A stretch of DNA of 64,000 nt from Pseudoxanthomonas kalamensis DSM 18571 (GTDB lineage Bacteria; Pseudomonadota; Gammaproteobacteria; Xanthomonadales; Xanthomonadaceae), in contig NZ_PDWQ01000004.1 of NCBI RefSeq assembly GCF_010211745.1, positions 344,618 to 408,617 of the forward strand. Direction: 5' to 3'. Numbering within the stretch: the first letter of the stretch is position 1; each line of letters opens with the position of its first letter. Position numbers and translations under genes: made by a program. This document shows positions 51,813-60,969 of this stretch, one piece after another. A model generated the notes under the pieces. It was not told the origin of the DNA and did no database searches. It was given only the letters and a program-made list of their open reading frames with translations.

Positions 51813-52178
51813 TCAGCGCAGCAGCAGGTACGGCAGGGCCAGGGTCAGGCCCAGTATCGCCAGCATCGCCGCCAGCATGCCCAGCACGTAGCCTGGACGC
51901 GCCCGCAGCAGGCCGAGGAAGGTTTCCGCACGCCCTTCCCTCAACGCCTGTTCGCGCTCGGCTTTCGCCGTTCGGCTGCGCGCGGCCTGGTAGTCGCGCA
52001 TCAGCTCACGCGCCTGCGGCAGTTTCGCTTCGTCGGAAATCCAGATGCCGCCGGCCGTGATCCCCCACATGCCGGGCCGGGTTTCGTAGAAGGCGATGCC
52101 GTGTTCGTCGAGCCAGGCGCGCACCTCGTCGGCCTCGTCGTCGGGAACGTTGCGCAGGTTGAGCAGCAATCGGGACAT
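51813..52178 (-). CDS. DUF6164 family small membrane protein
   Basis: The 121-residue protein begins MSRLLLNLRNVPDDEADEVR, has ETRPGMWGITAGGIWISD, a charged helix (RELMRDYQAARSRTAKAERE) and one or two C-terminal membrane helices (YVLGMLAAMLAILGLTLALP). Proteins of this type are common and uncharacterised in Xanthomonadaceae. ATG at 52178 was chosen as the start of the conserved part. It is divergent from the flavoprotein gene, 78 bp away. Confidence 0.82.
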   Translation of the reverse strand: MSRLLLNLRNVPDDEADEVRAWLDEHGIAFYETRPGMWGITAGGIWISDEAKLPQARELMRDYQAARSRTAKAEREQALREGRAETFLGLLRARPGYVLGMLAAMLAILGLTLALPYLLLR

Positions 52179-52256
52179 CGTCGGCAGCATAGCCGATCGA
52201 CCGTCCGCACCAGCCGCCGGCCATAATGCATGGATGCATACCGCCTGCCGCATTCG

Positions 52257-53486
52257 ATGAAACCCGCCCGCGTCGCCGTGGTCGGCGCCGGCCCGGCCGG
52301 GCTGATGGCCGCCGAAACGATCCGTGCCGCCGGCCATGCGGTCGACCTGTACGAGGCCAAGGGTTCGGGCGGACGCAAGTTCCTGATCGCCGGCAAGGGC
52401 GGGTTGAACCTGACCCATTCGGAACCGCTGGACGCCTTCGTCTCCCGCTACCGCGAACGCGCCGACGCCGTCGGCGACTGGTTGCGCGAGTTCGGCCCCG
52501 ACGCCCTGCGCGACTGGGCGCGCAGTCTGGGCGTGGAAACCTTCGTCGGCAGTTCCGGACGCGTGTTCCCCGCCGACCTGAAAGCCGCGCCGCTGTTGCG
52601 CGGCTGGATCCGCCGCTTGCGCGAACAGGGCGTGCGCTTCCACGTTCATCATCGCTGGCAGGGCTGGGACGACGCCGGCCGCCTGCATTTCGACACCCCG
52701 GAGGGCGACCTCCGCGTCGATGCCGACGCCACGGTGCTGGCGCTGGGCGGCGGCAGTTGGCCGCAACTCGGCTCGGACGGCACCTGGCCATCGCTGCTGC
52801 AGGCACATGGGGTGGAGGTGGCGCCACTGCGGCCGTCCAACTGCGGTTTCGACATCGGCTGGAGCGAACACTTCGCCCAGCGCCATGCCGGCGCACCGCT
52901 GAAACCGGTGGTGGCGCACTGGCAGGACGAGCACGGCCAACCGCACACCCTGCAAGGCGAATGCGTGCTGACCGCGACCGGCATCGAAGGCAGCCTGATC
53001 TACGCGCTGTCGGCGCCGTTGCGCGAGCAGATAGAACGCGATGGCCATGCGCGGCTGGAACTGGACCTGGCACCGGGACGAACGCAGCAACGACTGCACG
53101 CCGACTTGCAACGCCCGGCCAACGGTCGCAGCTTCAGCGAACGCCTGCGCCGTCAGGCCGGCCTGGGCGGCGCCCGTGCCGCCCTGCTGCGCGAATGCAC
53201 GGATCAAGCGCAGCGCGAAGATCCCGCCACGCTGGCGCAACTGATCAAGCGGCTGCCGTTGCGTCTGCGCCAACCGCGACCGCTGGCCGAAGCGATCAGC
53301 AGCGCCGGCGGCGTGCGGCTGGAGGCGATGGACGCGACGCTGATGCTGCACGCATTGCCCGGCATATTCTGCGCCGGCGAAATGCTCGACTGGGAAGCGC
53401 CGACCGGCGGCTACCTGCTTACCGCCTGCTTCGCCAGCGGACATCGCGCCGGGCATGGCGTGCTGCACTGGTTGCAGTCGCGATAG
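52257..53486 (+). CDS. TIGR03862-type flavoprotein (HI0933 superfamily)
   Basis: The protein of about 409 residues starts with the FAD fold VAVVGAGPAGLMAAETIRAAG and has GSGGRKFLIAGKGGLNLTHS, which is the form seen in the TIGR03862 subgroup rather than the GGGRCNFTN of YhiN. It ends with IFCAGEMLDWEAPTGGYLL. It is a presumed FAD-dependent oxidoreductase of unknown substrate. ATG at 52230 or 52257 could be used; the latter is nearer the fold start. Confidence 0.9.
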   Translation: MKPARVAVVGAGPAGLMAAETIRAAGHAVDLYEAKGSGGRKFLIAGKGGLNLTHSEPLDAFVSRYRERADAVGDWLREFGPDALRDWARSLGVETFVGSSGRVFPADLKAAPLLRGWIRRLREQGVRFHVHHRWQGWDDAGRLHFDTPEGDLRVDADATVLALGGGSWPQLGSDGTWPSLLQAHGVEVAPLRPSNCGFDIGWSEHFAQRHAGAPLKPVVAHWQDEHGQPHTLQGECVLTATGIEGSLIYALSAPLREQIERDGHARLELDLAPGRTQQRLHADLQRPANGRSFSERLRRQAGLGGARAALLRECTDQAQREDPATLAQLIKRLPLRLRQPRPLAEAISSAGGVRLEAMDATLMLHALPGIFCAGEMLDWEAPTGGYLLTACFASGHRAGHGVLHWLQSR

Positions 53487-53712
53487 CCGGTCGAAGCAAC
53501 GGCATCGCCCGGAAAGTGGTCGCCCGCATTGGCCGCGAATGGCGTCGTTGGACGGCCATCGCGCGGCGGATGCGGGCGTGCGAACAAGGTAACGGCCGCG
53601 CCGTTGAATTTGGGTTAGCGAACGCGGTCAATTCGATGACAAGCTGAACATGTGATTCATGCACCTGCGCGTTTTTCGCAACGCAACATGGCGTTCAATA
53701 CCATCGGGACGT

Positions 53713-53979
53713 TCAGCGCAGCTGGCTGTCCTTGCTGCCGCGACGGTTGTAGCCGCCATGCGAACCCTCCTCCGCATCCTCAGCTTCCTGGCACGCCACG
53801 CACAGACGCACGCCGGGTACCGCCTTGCGTCGCGCTTCCGGAATCGGCGCATCACATTCTTCGCAGCGGCTCAGGCCCGGTCCACGCGCCATCCGGCTGC
53901 GAGCGCGCTGGATGGCGTCCTTCACCGTCGCATCGATCTGGTCCTGCACCGCGCCGTCGCCGGCCCATCCGGTCGCCAT
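53713..53979 (-). CDS. Short DksA/TraR-type C4 zinc-finger protein
   Basis: The 88-residue protein has a helical N-terminal part (GAVQDQIDATVKDAIQRARS) and the zinc finger CEECDAPIPEARRKA...CVACQ, with C-x2-C and C-x2-C pairs. It lacks the long coiled-coil arm of DksA, so it resembles YbiI/TraR-like small proteins that may bind in the RNA polymerase secondary channel. ATG at 53979 follows GGGGGAA. It is convergent with the second flavoprotein gene. Confidence 0.88.
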   Translation of the reverse strand: MATGWAGDGAVQDQIDATVKDAIQRARSRMARGPGLSRCEECDAPIPEARRKAVPGVRLCVACQEAEDAEEGSHGGYNRRGSKDSQLR

Positions 53980-54152
53980 GATGTTCCCCCGGCCTTGTGG
54001 AAGTGCATCAGCATACCTCCCGCCCATGCGCGCAGCATCCCGGCAAGATGAACGCGGAGGTCTCCGCCAGCCGTTCATCGCATGTTGCGCCGCCATACTC
54101 CCCGACGCCGGATTCGCAGTATGCTGCGCATGCGGCAGGGAGGAACCCCGGC

Positions 54153-55238
54153 ATGTTCGGTCTGGCATTGCTCGCGGCGTTGACAGTCGCCAACATGGCT
54201 CCCGTGGAAGCACCACGGGCGATGGCAGAGTCCGTCCCGCCGACACCGGACCAGATACTGGCCATTCCCGACGCCCTGCGCGAGCAACTGCAGCAACGGG
54301 TCATCGACCCCACCCAATCCAGGGAACAGCGCCTGGAAAGGCTGGCCGACTTCCTGTTCCACGAGGACGGTCTCGGCATGACCTACGAATACGACGCCAG
54401 CTACACGGTGGCCGAAGCCTTCCAGACCCGTCGCGCGAATTGCCTGACCTTCACCCTGCTGACGGTCGCATTGGCGCGCGAGGCCGGCCTGGAGGCCTAC
54501 GGCCAGCAGATCGAGGAAACCCTGTCCTGGCGCCAGGAAGCCAATACCGTCTATCGCACCAACCACGTCAATGCCGGCGTGCGCATCTACCAGCGCAAGC
54601 TCAGCGTCGATGTGGCGCAGGATTCGGTGATCGCACGCAACCCGCCCGAACGCATCGCCGACAACCGCCTGCTGGCGCACTACTACAACAATCGCGCTGC
54701 CGAGCTGCTCGCCGAAGGCCGGATGGACGCCGCCTGGGCGTACTCCGTGCGTTCGCTGGAGCTGGACCCCGACTACGCCACCAGCTGGAGCAATGCCGGG
54801 GTCGTGCAACTGCGCATGGGGCATGGCGACGAGGCCGAGCGTTATTACCTACACGCGCTGTCGTTGCAACCTTCGCACGAGGGAACGCTGTTCAATCTGG
54901 CGGCCTATTACCAGCGCAGCGAACAGACACGCAAGGCTGCCTCGATCAACCGGCGCTTGAATGCGGTGCAGGCGCGCGATCCCTTCTTCCAGTACGTCCG
55001 TGCTTCCGAATACGAGCGCCAAGGCAACTATGCCGACGCCGTGAAGTACTACAAGCGCGCAATCGACCTGTACGCCGGCGAACACCGCTTCCACTTCGGG
55101 CTCGCTCGTGCCTACCTGCTGATGGGCGATACTCGTCGCGCCAGCCATGCCCTGGTTCGCGCCAGCGAACTCAGCCAGGGCGAGGCTCGACAGCATTACC
55201 AGGCCAAGCTGGATACGCTGCGCAAGCGCCTCAACTGA
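54153..55238 (+). CDS. Exported transglutaminase-like and TPR protein
   Basis: The 361-residue protein has an N-terminal export signal (MFGLALLAALTVANMAP). A transglutaminase/papain-like segment follows, with Cys in RRANCLTFTLLTVALAREAG and His in TNHVNAG. At least four TPR units come after it (NRAAELLAEGRMDAAWAY, NAGVVQLRMGHGDEAERYY, ASEYERQGNYADAVKYYKRA, AYLLMGDTRRASHAL). Such proteins are often periplasmic scaffolds or peptidases. ATG at 54153 was chosen because GGGAGGA lies upstream; the longer frame has no similarity. It diverges from the zinc-finger gene. Confidence 0.82.
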   Translation: MFGLALLAALTVANMAPVEAPRAMAESVPPTPDQILAIPDALREQLQQRVIDPTQSREQRLERLADFLFHEDGLGMTYEYDASYTVAEAFQTRRANCLTFTLLTVALAREAGLEAYGQQIEETLSWRQEANTVYRTNHVNAGVRIYQRKLSVDVAQDSVIARNPPERIADNRLLAHYYNNRAAELLAEGRMDAAWAYSVRSLELDPDYATSWSNAGVVQLRMGHGDEAERYYLHALSLQPSHEGTLFNLAAYYQRSEQTRKAASINRRLNAVQARDPFFQYVRASEYERQGNYADAVKYYKRAIDLYAGEHRFHFGLARAYLLMGDTRRASHALVRASELSQGEARQHYQAKLDTLRKRLN

Positions 55239-55303
55239 TCACAGGCAGCCGGCATGGCTGCCCCCCCCCGAGTCACAACACTCGACACAAACCGCCCCGG
55301 CAA

Positions 55304-56257
55304 TCATAACTCCGGCGTGGAATCGGCAATGATCTCCATCGCCTCCTTGGCACGCTGCTCCTGTCGGCGGATTTCTTCCGGCGTCCATTGCTTCGATGTC
55401 GACGGAGCGGCAGATGGCTCGGCCGGCCGGCTCCCTGCCGACATGGGCACTGCCCTTGCCTGTGTTGAGGAAGATCGCGCCTGAACCGGCATCTCATGGA
55501 CAACCGGAACCTCCGTCTTCCCCGCCCGGGCCGTGATCGAAGTCAACCCATGTGTCAACACGGAAACTGCAACCCAGACTACCAACAGGAACAAGCCAAA
55601 CGACACGACCAACCCCAGCAACTTTCCCCCGGCCAGATACAGCAACGCTTGCGCACCATGACCACGACCACGACCACGGCTTCGCCCCCCATATCGGATC
55701 CGGTCTTCCAGTGCTCCGAGCATGCGCTCGCTTATTCCAGCGGCCAGCTTTCCTGCCTGCTGCACCCTGTCCTGTCCAAACTCGCCATTGCGAGTCTCTC
55801 GCCCCGGTGCAAACCGCATGATTTCGTCAGTGGGCAACGGCCCCAACATCTCCCGCAAGTCATTGCCGTCAACCAATTGGACGTGGCCCAGCTTGGTCGC
55901 CGACTCAATGGCCTTGCGGGTAAATTCACCGGTCGTGACCAGGATGGCTCCCGTGGCTCCTTCGTTGACCATCAGCCCGATGAGTTGATGTACCTCATTG
56001 TGTGGTACCTGATAAGCATTCCAGCCCTTGCACTGGACCAGTATGTATTGGTCGTCCTGTCGCAGCTTGAGATCGATTCCACCATCGAATCGTTGGCCGC
56101 TGGCACCCGTACCCACGTGTTCGACCCGATATCCCTGCTGGCGGTAATGCTCGGCCAGCAGAACCTCCAGGCGGTCCCAGCGCAATCTGGACACGCCATC
56201 GTCCCGGCGAATTTTGACCTGCTTGAGCCCCTGTCGCTTCATGTTTCCATCTGCCAT
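55304..56257 (-). CDS. Mrr-type PD-(D/E)xK endonuclease with membrane helix
   Basis: The 317-residue protein has an Mrr-catalytic-type domain at the N-terminus: LEVLLAEHYRQQGYRVE, then the nuclease core FDGGIDLKL...YILVQCKGW with the Asp and Gln-x-Lys ligands, and GATGAILVTTGEFT. Two Arg/Gly-rich repeats follow, then a membrane segment (LLGLVVSFGLFLLVVWVAV) and a low-complexity tail. Membrane-anchored Mrr-like nucleases are widespread and are thought to handle modified or foreign DNA. No methylase or other restriction partner is nearby. Confidence 0.82.
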   Translation of the reverse strand: MADGNMKRQGLKQVKIRRDDGVSRLRWDRLEVLLAEHYRQQGYRVEHVGTGASGQRFDGGIDLKLRQDDQYILVQCKGWNAYQVPHNEVHQLIGLMVNEGATGAILVTTGEFTRKAIESATKLGHVQLVDGNDLREMLGPLPTDEIMRFAPGRETRNGEFGQDRVQQAGKLAAGISERMLGALEDRIRYGGRSRGRGRGHGAQALLYLAGGKLLGLVVSFGLFLLVVWVAVSVLTHGLTSITARAGKTEVPVVHEMPVQARSSSTQARAVPMSAGSRPAEPSAAPSTSKQWTPEEIRRQEQRAKEAMEIIADSTPEL

Positions 56258-56377
56258 CTCCCCTGCACTCCATGAAACGGGAACGAACGCTGCAAATCAA
56301 GAACAGGCCCTTCCTCGGGAGGTGGCACGAAGACCCACTACGGCATGGTGGCCTGATCCGAGTCGGGCCGCGCAGCC

Positions 56378-56722
56378 TCAAACCACCGCGGTCACCACGA
56401 TCTCGACCTTCCACGCCGGATTGGCCAGCTTCGCTTCCACCGTTGCGCGCGATGGCGCGCTGCCTGCGACCACCCAGGCATCCCAGGCCCGGTTCATGCC
56501 GTCGAAATCGGCGATGTCGGCCAGGTAGATCTGCGCGCGCAGGATCTTCGTCTTGTCACTGCCGACCTGTGCCAGCAAGTCATCGATGGCCGCCAGCACT
56601 TCGGCCGTCTGCACCTCGATGCCCGCGTCGGGACTCTCGGGAATCTGCCCGGCCAGATAGACCACACCGTTGTGGATGCTGGCCTCGGACATGCGCGGGC
56701 CGGCGTCGATGCGCTGGATCAT
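56378..56722 (-). CDS. RidA/YjgF family enamine/imine deaminase
   Basis: The 114-residue protein has the RidA pattern: an AGPRMSEASIHNGVVYLAGQ start, QTAEVLAAIDDLLAQVGSDK, LRAQIYLADIADF and a final ATVEAKLANPAWKVEIVVTA. The active-site Arg of RidA proteins is expected in the ILRAQIYL segment. It hydrolyses reactive enamines made by PLP enzymes. ATG at 56722 gives the family length. It follows the M14 peptidase gene by 70 bp. Confidence 0.9.
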   Translation of the reverse strand: MIQRIDAGPRMSEASIHNGVVYLAGQIPESPDAGIEVQTAEVLAAIDDLLAQVGSDKTKILRAQIYLADIADFDGMNRAWDAWVVAGSAPSRATVEAKLANPAWKVEIVVTAVV

Positions 56723-56792
56723 TCTGGATACTCGTTGCAGGAAAGGGACCGGCACGGTAGCCGGCGCGCCTTCGCAAGACAAGCGCGCCGTG

Positions 56793-57710
56793 TCAGCGGT
56801 GGCCCAGCGCGTAATCCAGTGCGGCACGGACCGCGGCCACCTGGGCGTCGTTGCACTGGGCCGGGGTCGCGCGCGGGCTGTCCGGGTAGACCTCGGTAGT
56901 GGTGCGGTAGCGGGCGTCGGTGACGCTGGCGCACAGGCCCAGCACGTTGCAGTCGTATTCGATCACGCCCGGCGCCACCACCGGCGAACCGATGATCTCG
57001 CCGTTGTCGTCGGCCGGGGCGATGTGGGTCACTTCGGCCACCGCTGCATTGACCGCTTGCTGGAAGGCCGGCTCCGGCGCCGCGCTGTCGGCGCACAGGT
57101 AGAACCCGTCCGGAATGGTTCCCGGCACGAACGGCTTGCCATCGCGCGCGGCCAGCGCCGGCCGGAATTCGCTTTCGTCGCTGTCGGTGGTCTCGTGCAG
57201 GTCAATGTGCAGCAGAAAGCGGCCCCGCAGCGGTGCCACCAGGGCCATCAGCGCAGCGGATTCCTGCACCGTGCTGCCGACGCGGAACGAGCGGTTCGGG
57301 TCCACCGCATCGGCATTCCAGCGCTGGATGCGCTCGTAGCCCCAGGGACTGACGCAGGGCGCGACCAGCAGGTTGATCCGCCCGGCATGGTCTTCGCCAC
57401 GGGTTTCCAGAAACTGCAACGCGCCATGCACGCCGCTGGTTTCGTAACCGTGCACGCCGCCTGTCACCAGCGCGCAGGGCAAGGCCTCGTCCCAATCCTT
57501 GCTGCGCACCGCGAACAACGGCAGGCGCTGCGGCGGATAGTCGAGTTCGCCGTATTGCGCCACGTCGAAGCGGCCGCGCAAAGCATCGATGCGCAACAGC
57601 ACCTCGTCGGCGTAACTGCGCTGTGGTTGCTGGCGCGCCCGCCATGCCGAAACCTCGGCCTCGCCCCAGGCCACGCCGGGGCTGCCGATCGGATAGAAAC
57701 CGGTACTCAC
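56793..57710 (-). CDS. M14-family metallocarboxypeptidase
   Basis: The 305-residue protein has the zinc motif H-x-x-E in GGVHGYETSG, the second zinc His in LLHIDLHETTD, the substrate Arg in DPNRSF, and the general base Glu in TTTEVYPDSP. Family members remove C-terminal residues or amidated acyl groups. The start is GTG at 57710. It is in the gene series slyD-M14-ridA, downstream of the borosin-like locus, but with separate promoters likely. Confidence 0.88.
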   Translation of the reverse strand: MSTGFYPIGSPGVAWGEAEVSAWRARQQPQRSYADEVLLRIDALRGRFDVAQYGELDYPPQRLPLFAVRSKDWDEALPCALVTGGVHGYETSGVHGALQFLETRGEDHAGRINLLVAPCVSPWGYERIQRWNADAVDPNRSFRVGSTVQESAALMALVAPLRGRFLLHIDLHETTDSDESEFRPALAARDGKPFVPGTIPDGFYLCADSAAPEPAFQQAVNAAVAEVTHIAPADDNGEIIGSPVVAPGVIEYDCNVLGLCASVTDARYRTTTEVYPDSPRATPAQCNDAQVAAVRAALDYALGHR

Positions 57711-57779
57711 GTCGGGAAGATTCCGCTTGTCGAATGGAAACCCGACTTTACACCCGAGGACCGGCCTGCCGTCCCTGCC

Positions 57780-58244
57780 TCAGGCTTCGACCTGTCCCGT
57801 CTGCTTTTCCTGTTCGGTGGCATCGCGCACCTCGGCCACTTGCACATCGAAGTGCAGGGTCTTGCCGGCCAGCGGATGATTGCCGTCGATCCTGACTTCG
57901 TTCTCGCCGACGTCCATCACCGTCACCAGCACCGGGCCGCGCTGGCTCTGGGCCTGGAACTGCATGCCCGGCTCGACCTTGTCCACCCCCTTGAAGGCAT
58001 CCCGCGGCAGGGTCTGCACCAGCGCATCGTTGCGCACGCCATAAGCTTCTTCCGGCTTGACCTCGACCTTCAGCGCATCGCCGGCCTGCTTGCCTTCCAG
58101 CGCCTTCTCCAGGCCCGGAATGATGTTGCCGGCGCCGTGGAAATAGCGCAGCGGCTGCGATTCCGGCGATTTGTCGAGCACCTGGCCGGCATCGTCGGTC
58201 AGGGTGTAATGAATGCTGGCAACACGGGCAGCGGTGATCTCCAT
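57780..58244 (-). CDS. slyD: FKBP-type peptidyl-prolyl isomerase SlyD
   Basis: The 154-residue protein has the SlyD order: FKBP half (VASIHYTLTDDAGQVLDKS, FHGAGNIIPGLEKALEGKQAGD), the insert-in-flap chaperone domain with VEVKPEEAYGVRN and GMQFQ, and the last FKBP strand HPLAGKTLHFDVQV. The His-rich metal-binding tail of the E. coli protein is missing. It is a proline isomerase and chaperone in the cytoplasm. Confidence 0.95.
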   Translation of the reverse strand: MEITAARVASIHYTLTDDAGQVLDKSPESQPLRYFHGAGNIIPGLEKALEGKQAGDALKVEVKPEEAYGVRNDALVQTLPRDAFKGVDKVEPGMQFQAQSQRGPVLVTVMDVGENEVRIDGNHPLAGKTLHFDVQVAEVRDATEQEKQTGQVEA

Positions 58245-58409
58245 GGATGATCTCCTTGGTATTCGAGAAAAGGGAAATGCGGTATCCGACCTGCACCGGC
58301 AGACTCACGATGCAGCAATGGAAACGCCGCACGGACACCTTAATGGCTGCACTGCCGATACGCAAACCGCGCAATCGATGCAGGCGGATTCGTCCGCGGA
58401 TCGCCGGTT

Positions 58410-60956
58410 CTAGGCCGGAATGGAACCGGCGACGGCTTCGGCATCATCGCCATCGTCAACGGTTTCGCGCCCGCGAGGCAACGGTGGAATGACCAGGGTG
58501 GTGCATTCCTCGTAGCGCGCCGATGGCAGATCGCGCAACGGCAGGCGATCGGCGCGGAAGCTTTCGATCGGCAGACGTGCCGCTTCGTACAGGATCACTT
58601 CGTGCCCGGGCGGATACCAGCGCAGCAACCGATCGACCAAGGCCTGCAAGGCTTCGCTGTCGGCGTGGAACCGACTGCACGACAGATCGCCCGACAGGGT
58701 CACCTGCCACAACAGGACCAGTCCGCCGGTATCGGGGCAACGGTCGTCGACCATGAACTGGGTCGCCTCCATCGACTGCACGCCACGCTGGCCGGGATCG
58801 ATGCCGAGATCGGCATACAGACAGGCCTCGGCGGAAACGCCCGGCTCCATCCGCGCCGGGATGCCTTCGGCGCGCGCCTTGCGCACCACCGCATGCGGCA
58901 CGTCGGCGAACACGCCCGGATGTCCGTAGAACGCCGCGCACACCCGCTTGCCGGCGCGCACTTCGGCCATGATCGCCGCCTCCATCTCGCGATAGGTCTG
59001 CCTGCGGTCCTTGCCGGGGGCGTAATGGGCGCCGAGGTTGATCGCATCGGGGCGGAAATCGCGGATCATCGCCAACGCGAACGGATCGACCAGGCAGAAC
59101 ACCACCTCGGCCTCGCGGATTTCCGACAGGCAGCGCTCGCTGGCATGGCGACCGAAATCGATGCCGCACCCCACCACCACCAGGCCCGCCCCCGACTCCA
59201 CGGCTTCGGACTCGCCAGCGCGGACCGTGCGGTCGCGGCCTTCCTGCTTGGCCCGGTACAACGCCTGGTCGGCCTGGTGGATCAGCTGTTCCAGCGTGGC
59301 GGCATTGCCGTTCGCCTGGCAGACCCCGTAGCTGATGCTGAAGTGCACGGTCTGCCCGAACACGCTGATCGGTTCGATGCGCTCGCGCAGGCGTTGCAGC
59401 AGGGCCTCGGCCTGCGCGGCATCGGCTTCCAGCAGGATGGTGAATTCGTCGCCGCCGCTGCGACCGGCAATGCCCCGGTCGCCGACGATTTCGCCGATCC
59501 AGGCACCGAGCGAACGCAAGGCCTCGTCGCCGGCGGCATGGCCATGATGGTCGTTGACGCCCTTGAAACGGTCGATGTCGGCCACGATCGCGGTGAACGG
59601 CTGCCCGGTCTTGCGGGTGCGGGCGAAGGCCTCCTCGCCCAGCTTGCGCGCCTGCTGGTAGTTGTACAGGCCGGTCAGGCTGTCGTGCTCGGACTGCCAA
59701 CGGTAGCGGCGGCGATCGCGGAACGAACGCCGCAGGATGCTGATCAGCAGGGCGGCGAGTAGCAGCAAGCTGCCGATGCCGGCGACCAGCAGCCACTGCC
59801 GGCGCTTGGTCGTGGCGATCTGCAGTTCGGACAGCTCCTTTTCCGCTTCCAGCCGGGCGATCTGCTGTTCCTTCAGCTCGGTGTCGAACTCGACCTGCAG
59901 ATACGCCAGCCGCCGCTCGCGCGCCTCCGCCTCGGCCACCTCGGCCGCAGCCATCGCACGCTTGGTCCAGGACAACGCTCCCGTCAGATCGTCACGTCGC
60001 TCGGCCAACTTGGCGAGCAGGCTCTGGATCTCGGCGAGCGCAGTATGCGACTCCCTGGACGAATAATGATCCAACGCGCCGGTCAAGTACGCCTGCGCCT
60101 GGTCGAAATCCCGACCCAGCTCGATCATGCTTTCGGCCATGACCAACTTGTCGCTCCAGGCGCCGTCCTGATAGCCAATCGCTTCAAAATCAGCCAGCGC
60201 CTGCCGCGCCCAGTGCAGTGCCTCGGCTTGGCGGCCCTGCCGCAGCGCCATCTTGCCGATGCCGTATTTGCCGTTGGCGACAAAAATGCGATCGTCGACC
60301 TTTGCACACAACTCGACCTGGCGTCGCCGCCAGCGTTCCGATTCACGAAAGTTGCCGGAATATTCTTCAGCCAGCGCCACATCCCCCGCAGCCAGACACA
60401 GCGCCCGGGGCTCACCCTCGGCTTCGGCCGCCTCCAGCCCGCGACGCGCCAGCTCCCGCGCCTTGACGTACTCGCCGACCAGAACGTGCAGATAGCTAGC
60501 CACCCCCATCAGCCCTGCCGACGCCTCCGGAGCCGCGGACACGGAAGACAGACCCTCATTCAGCCAGGCAAAGGCCTGTGGCCATCTCTCGCTGTTGGCG
60601 GCGATGCTGATGGCGGTGGTATAGGCGCGCAAGCGCAGGTCCGCCGGCAGGTCCTGCTGCTGCAACAAATCGCCGAAGCCGTCCAGGGCCGCCGCATTTT
60701 CGCCGGCGATGCCGAGGTTGCGCAGGCGGACGTATTCGATGCGCCGGTGCTGTTCGGGCGAAAGCTGCGCTTGTCCCTCATTCAGCGCCGCAATCTTCTC
60801 GTTGGATTCGCGCCAGTGCGCGGCGATCCCCAGCCGCTCGATTTCCCTGACCTGCGGTTCCAGCGCTTCGTTGGCGAACGCCGGCTTGCCGGCGAACGTC
60901 AGCAGGAAAAGGGAAACCGCGGTGAATGCCTGCCTGCGCATGCGCTGACCGTCCAT
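58410..60956 (-). CDS. TPR sensor-GGDEF cyclase fused to a borosin-type alpha-N-methyltransferase
   Basis: The 848-residue protein has a signal peptide (1-28), TPR-like helical repeats (about 35-335), a coiled coil (345-385), one membrane helix (387-408), and a GGDEF domain (about 412-578) with intact GGDEF at 501-505. From about 590 to 830 there is a tetrapyrrole-methylase-fold domain: SAM-site VVGCGIDFG, HYAPGKDRRQTYREM (Y645, R651/R652, Y655), FYGHPGVF (676-683), PGVSAE (705-710) and MEATQF. These motifs match borosin backbone N-methyltransferases rather than cobalamin enzymes. The inhibitory I-site RxxD before GGDEF is absent. Cyclase and methylase should both lie in the cytoplasm, with the TPR part outside. 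It follows a SonA-like precursor gene by 13 bp. Confidence 0.88.
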   Translation of the reverse strand: MDGQRMRRQAFTAVSLFLLTFAGKPAFANEALEPQVREIERLGIAAHWRESNEKIAALNEGQAQLSPEQHRRIEYVRLRNLGIAGENAAALDGFGDLLQQQDLPADLRLRAYTTAISIAANSERWPQAFAWLNEGLSSVSAAPEASAGLMGVASYLHVLVGEYVKARELARRGLEAAEAEGEPRALCLAAGDVALAEEYSGNFRESERWRRRQVELCAKVDDRIFVANGKYGIGKMALRQGRQAEALHWARQALADFEAIGYQDGAWSDKLVMAESMIELGRDFDQAQAYLTGALDHYSSRESHTALAEIQSLLAKLAERRDDLTGALSWTKRAMAAAEVAEAEARERRLAYLQVEFDTELKEQQIARLEAEKELSELQIATTKRRQWLLVAGIGSLLLLAALLISILRRSFRDRRRYRWQSEHDSLTGLYNYQQARKLGEEAFARTRKTGQPFTAIVADIDRFKGVNDHHGHAAGDEALRSLGAWIGEIVGDRGIAGRSGGDEFTILLEADAAQAEALLQRLRERIEPISVFGQTVHFSISYGVCQANGNAATLEQLIHQADQALYRAKQEGRDRTVRAGESEAVESGAGLVVVGCGIDFGRHASERCLSEIREAEVVFCLVDPFALAMIRDFRPDAINLGAHYAPGKDRRQTYREMEAAIMAEVRAGKRVCAAFYGHPGVFADVPHAVVRKARAEGIPARMEPGVSAEACLYADLGIDPGQRGVQSMEATQFMVDDRCPDTGGLVLLWQVTLSGDLSCSRFHADSEALQALVDRLLRWYPPGHEVILYEAARLPIESFRADRLPLRDLPSARYEECTTLVIPPLPRGRETVDDGDDAEAVAGSIPA

Positions 60957-60969
60957 GCCGCGACGCAGG

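Noticed and set aside
55261..55269. Nine-base C tract as a phase-variation switch
   Set aside because: It lies between the stop codons of two convergent genes, where slippage would change neither frame.
58413..59189. Reading the C-terminal domain as a cobalamin/sirohaem precorrin methylase
   Set aside because: It shares the tetrapyrrole-methylase fold, but YGHPGVF, PGVSAE and the Tyr-Arg-Tyr segment, plus the adjacent SonA-like peptide, fit borosin methyltransferases better, and no cobalamin gene is nearby.
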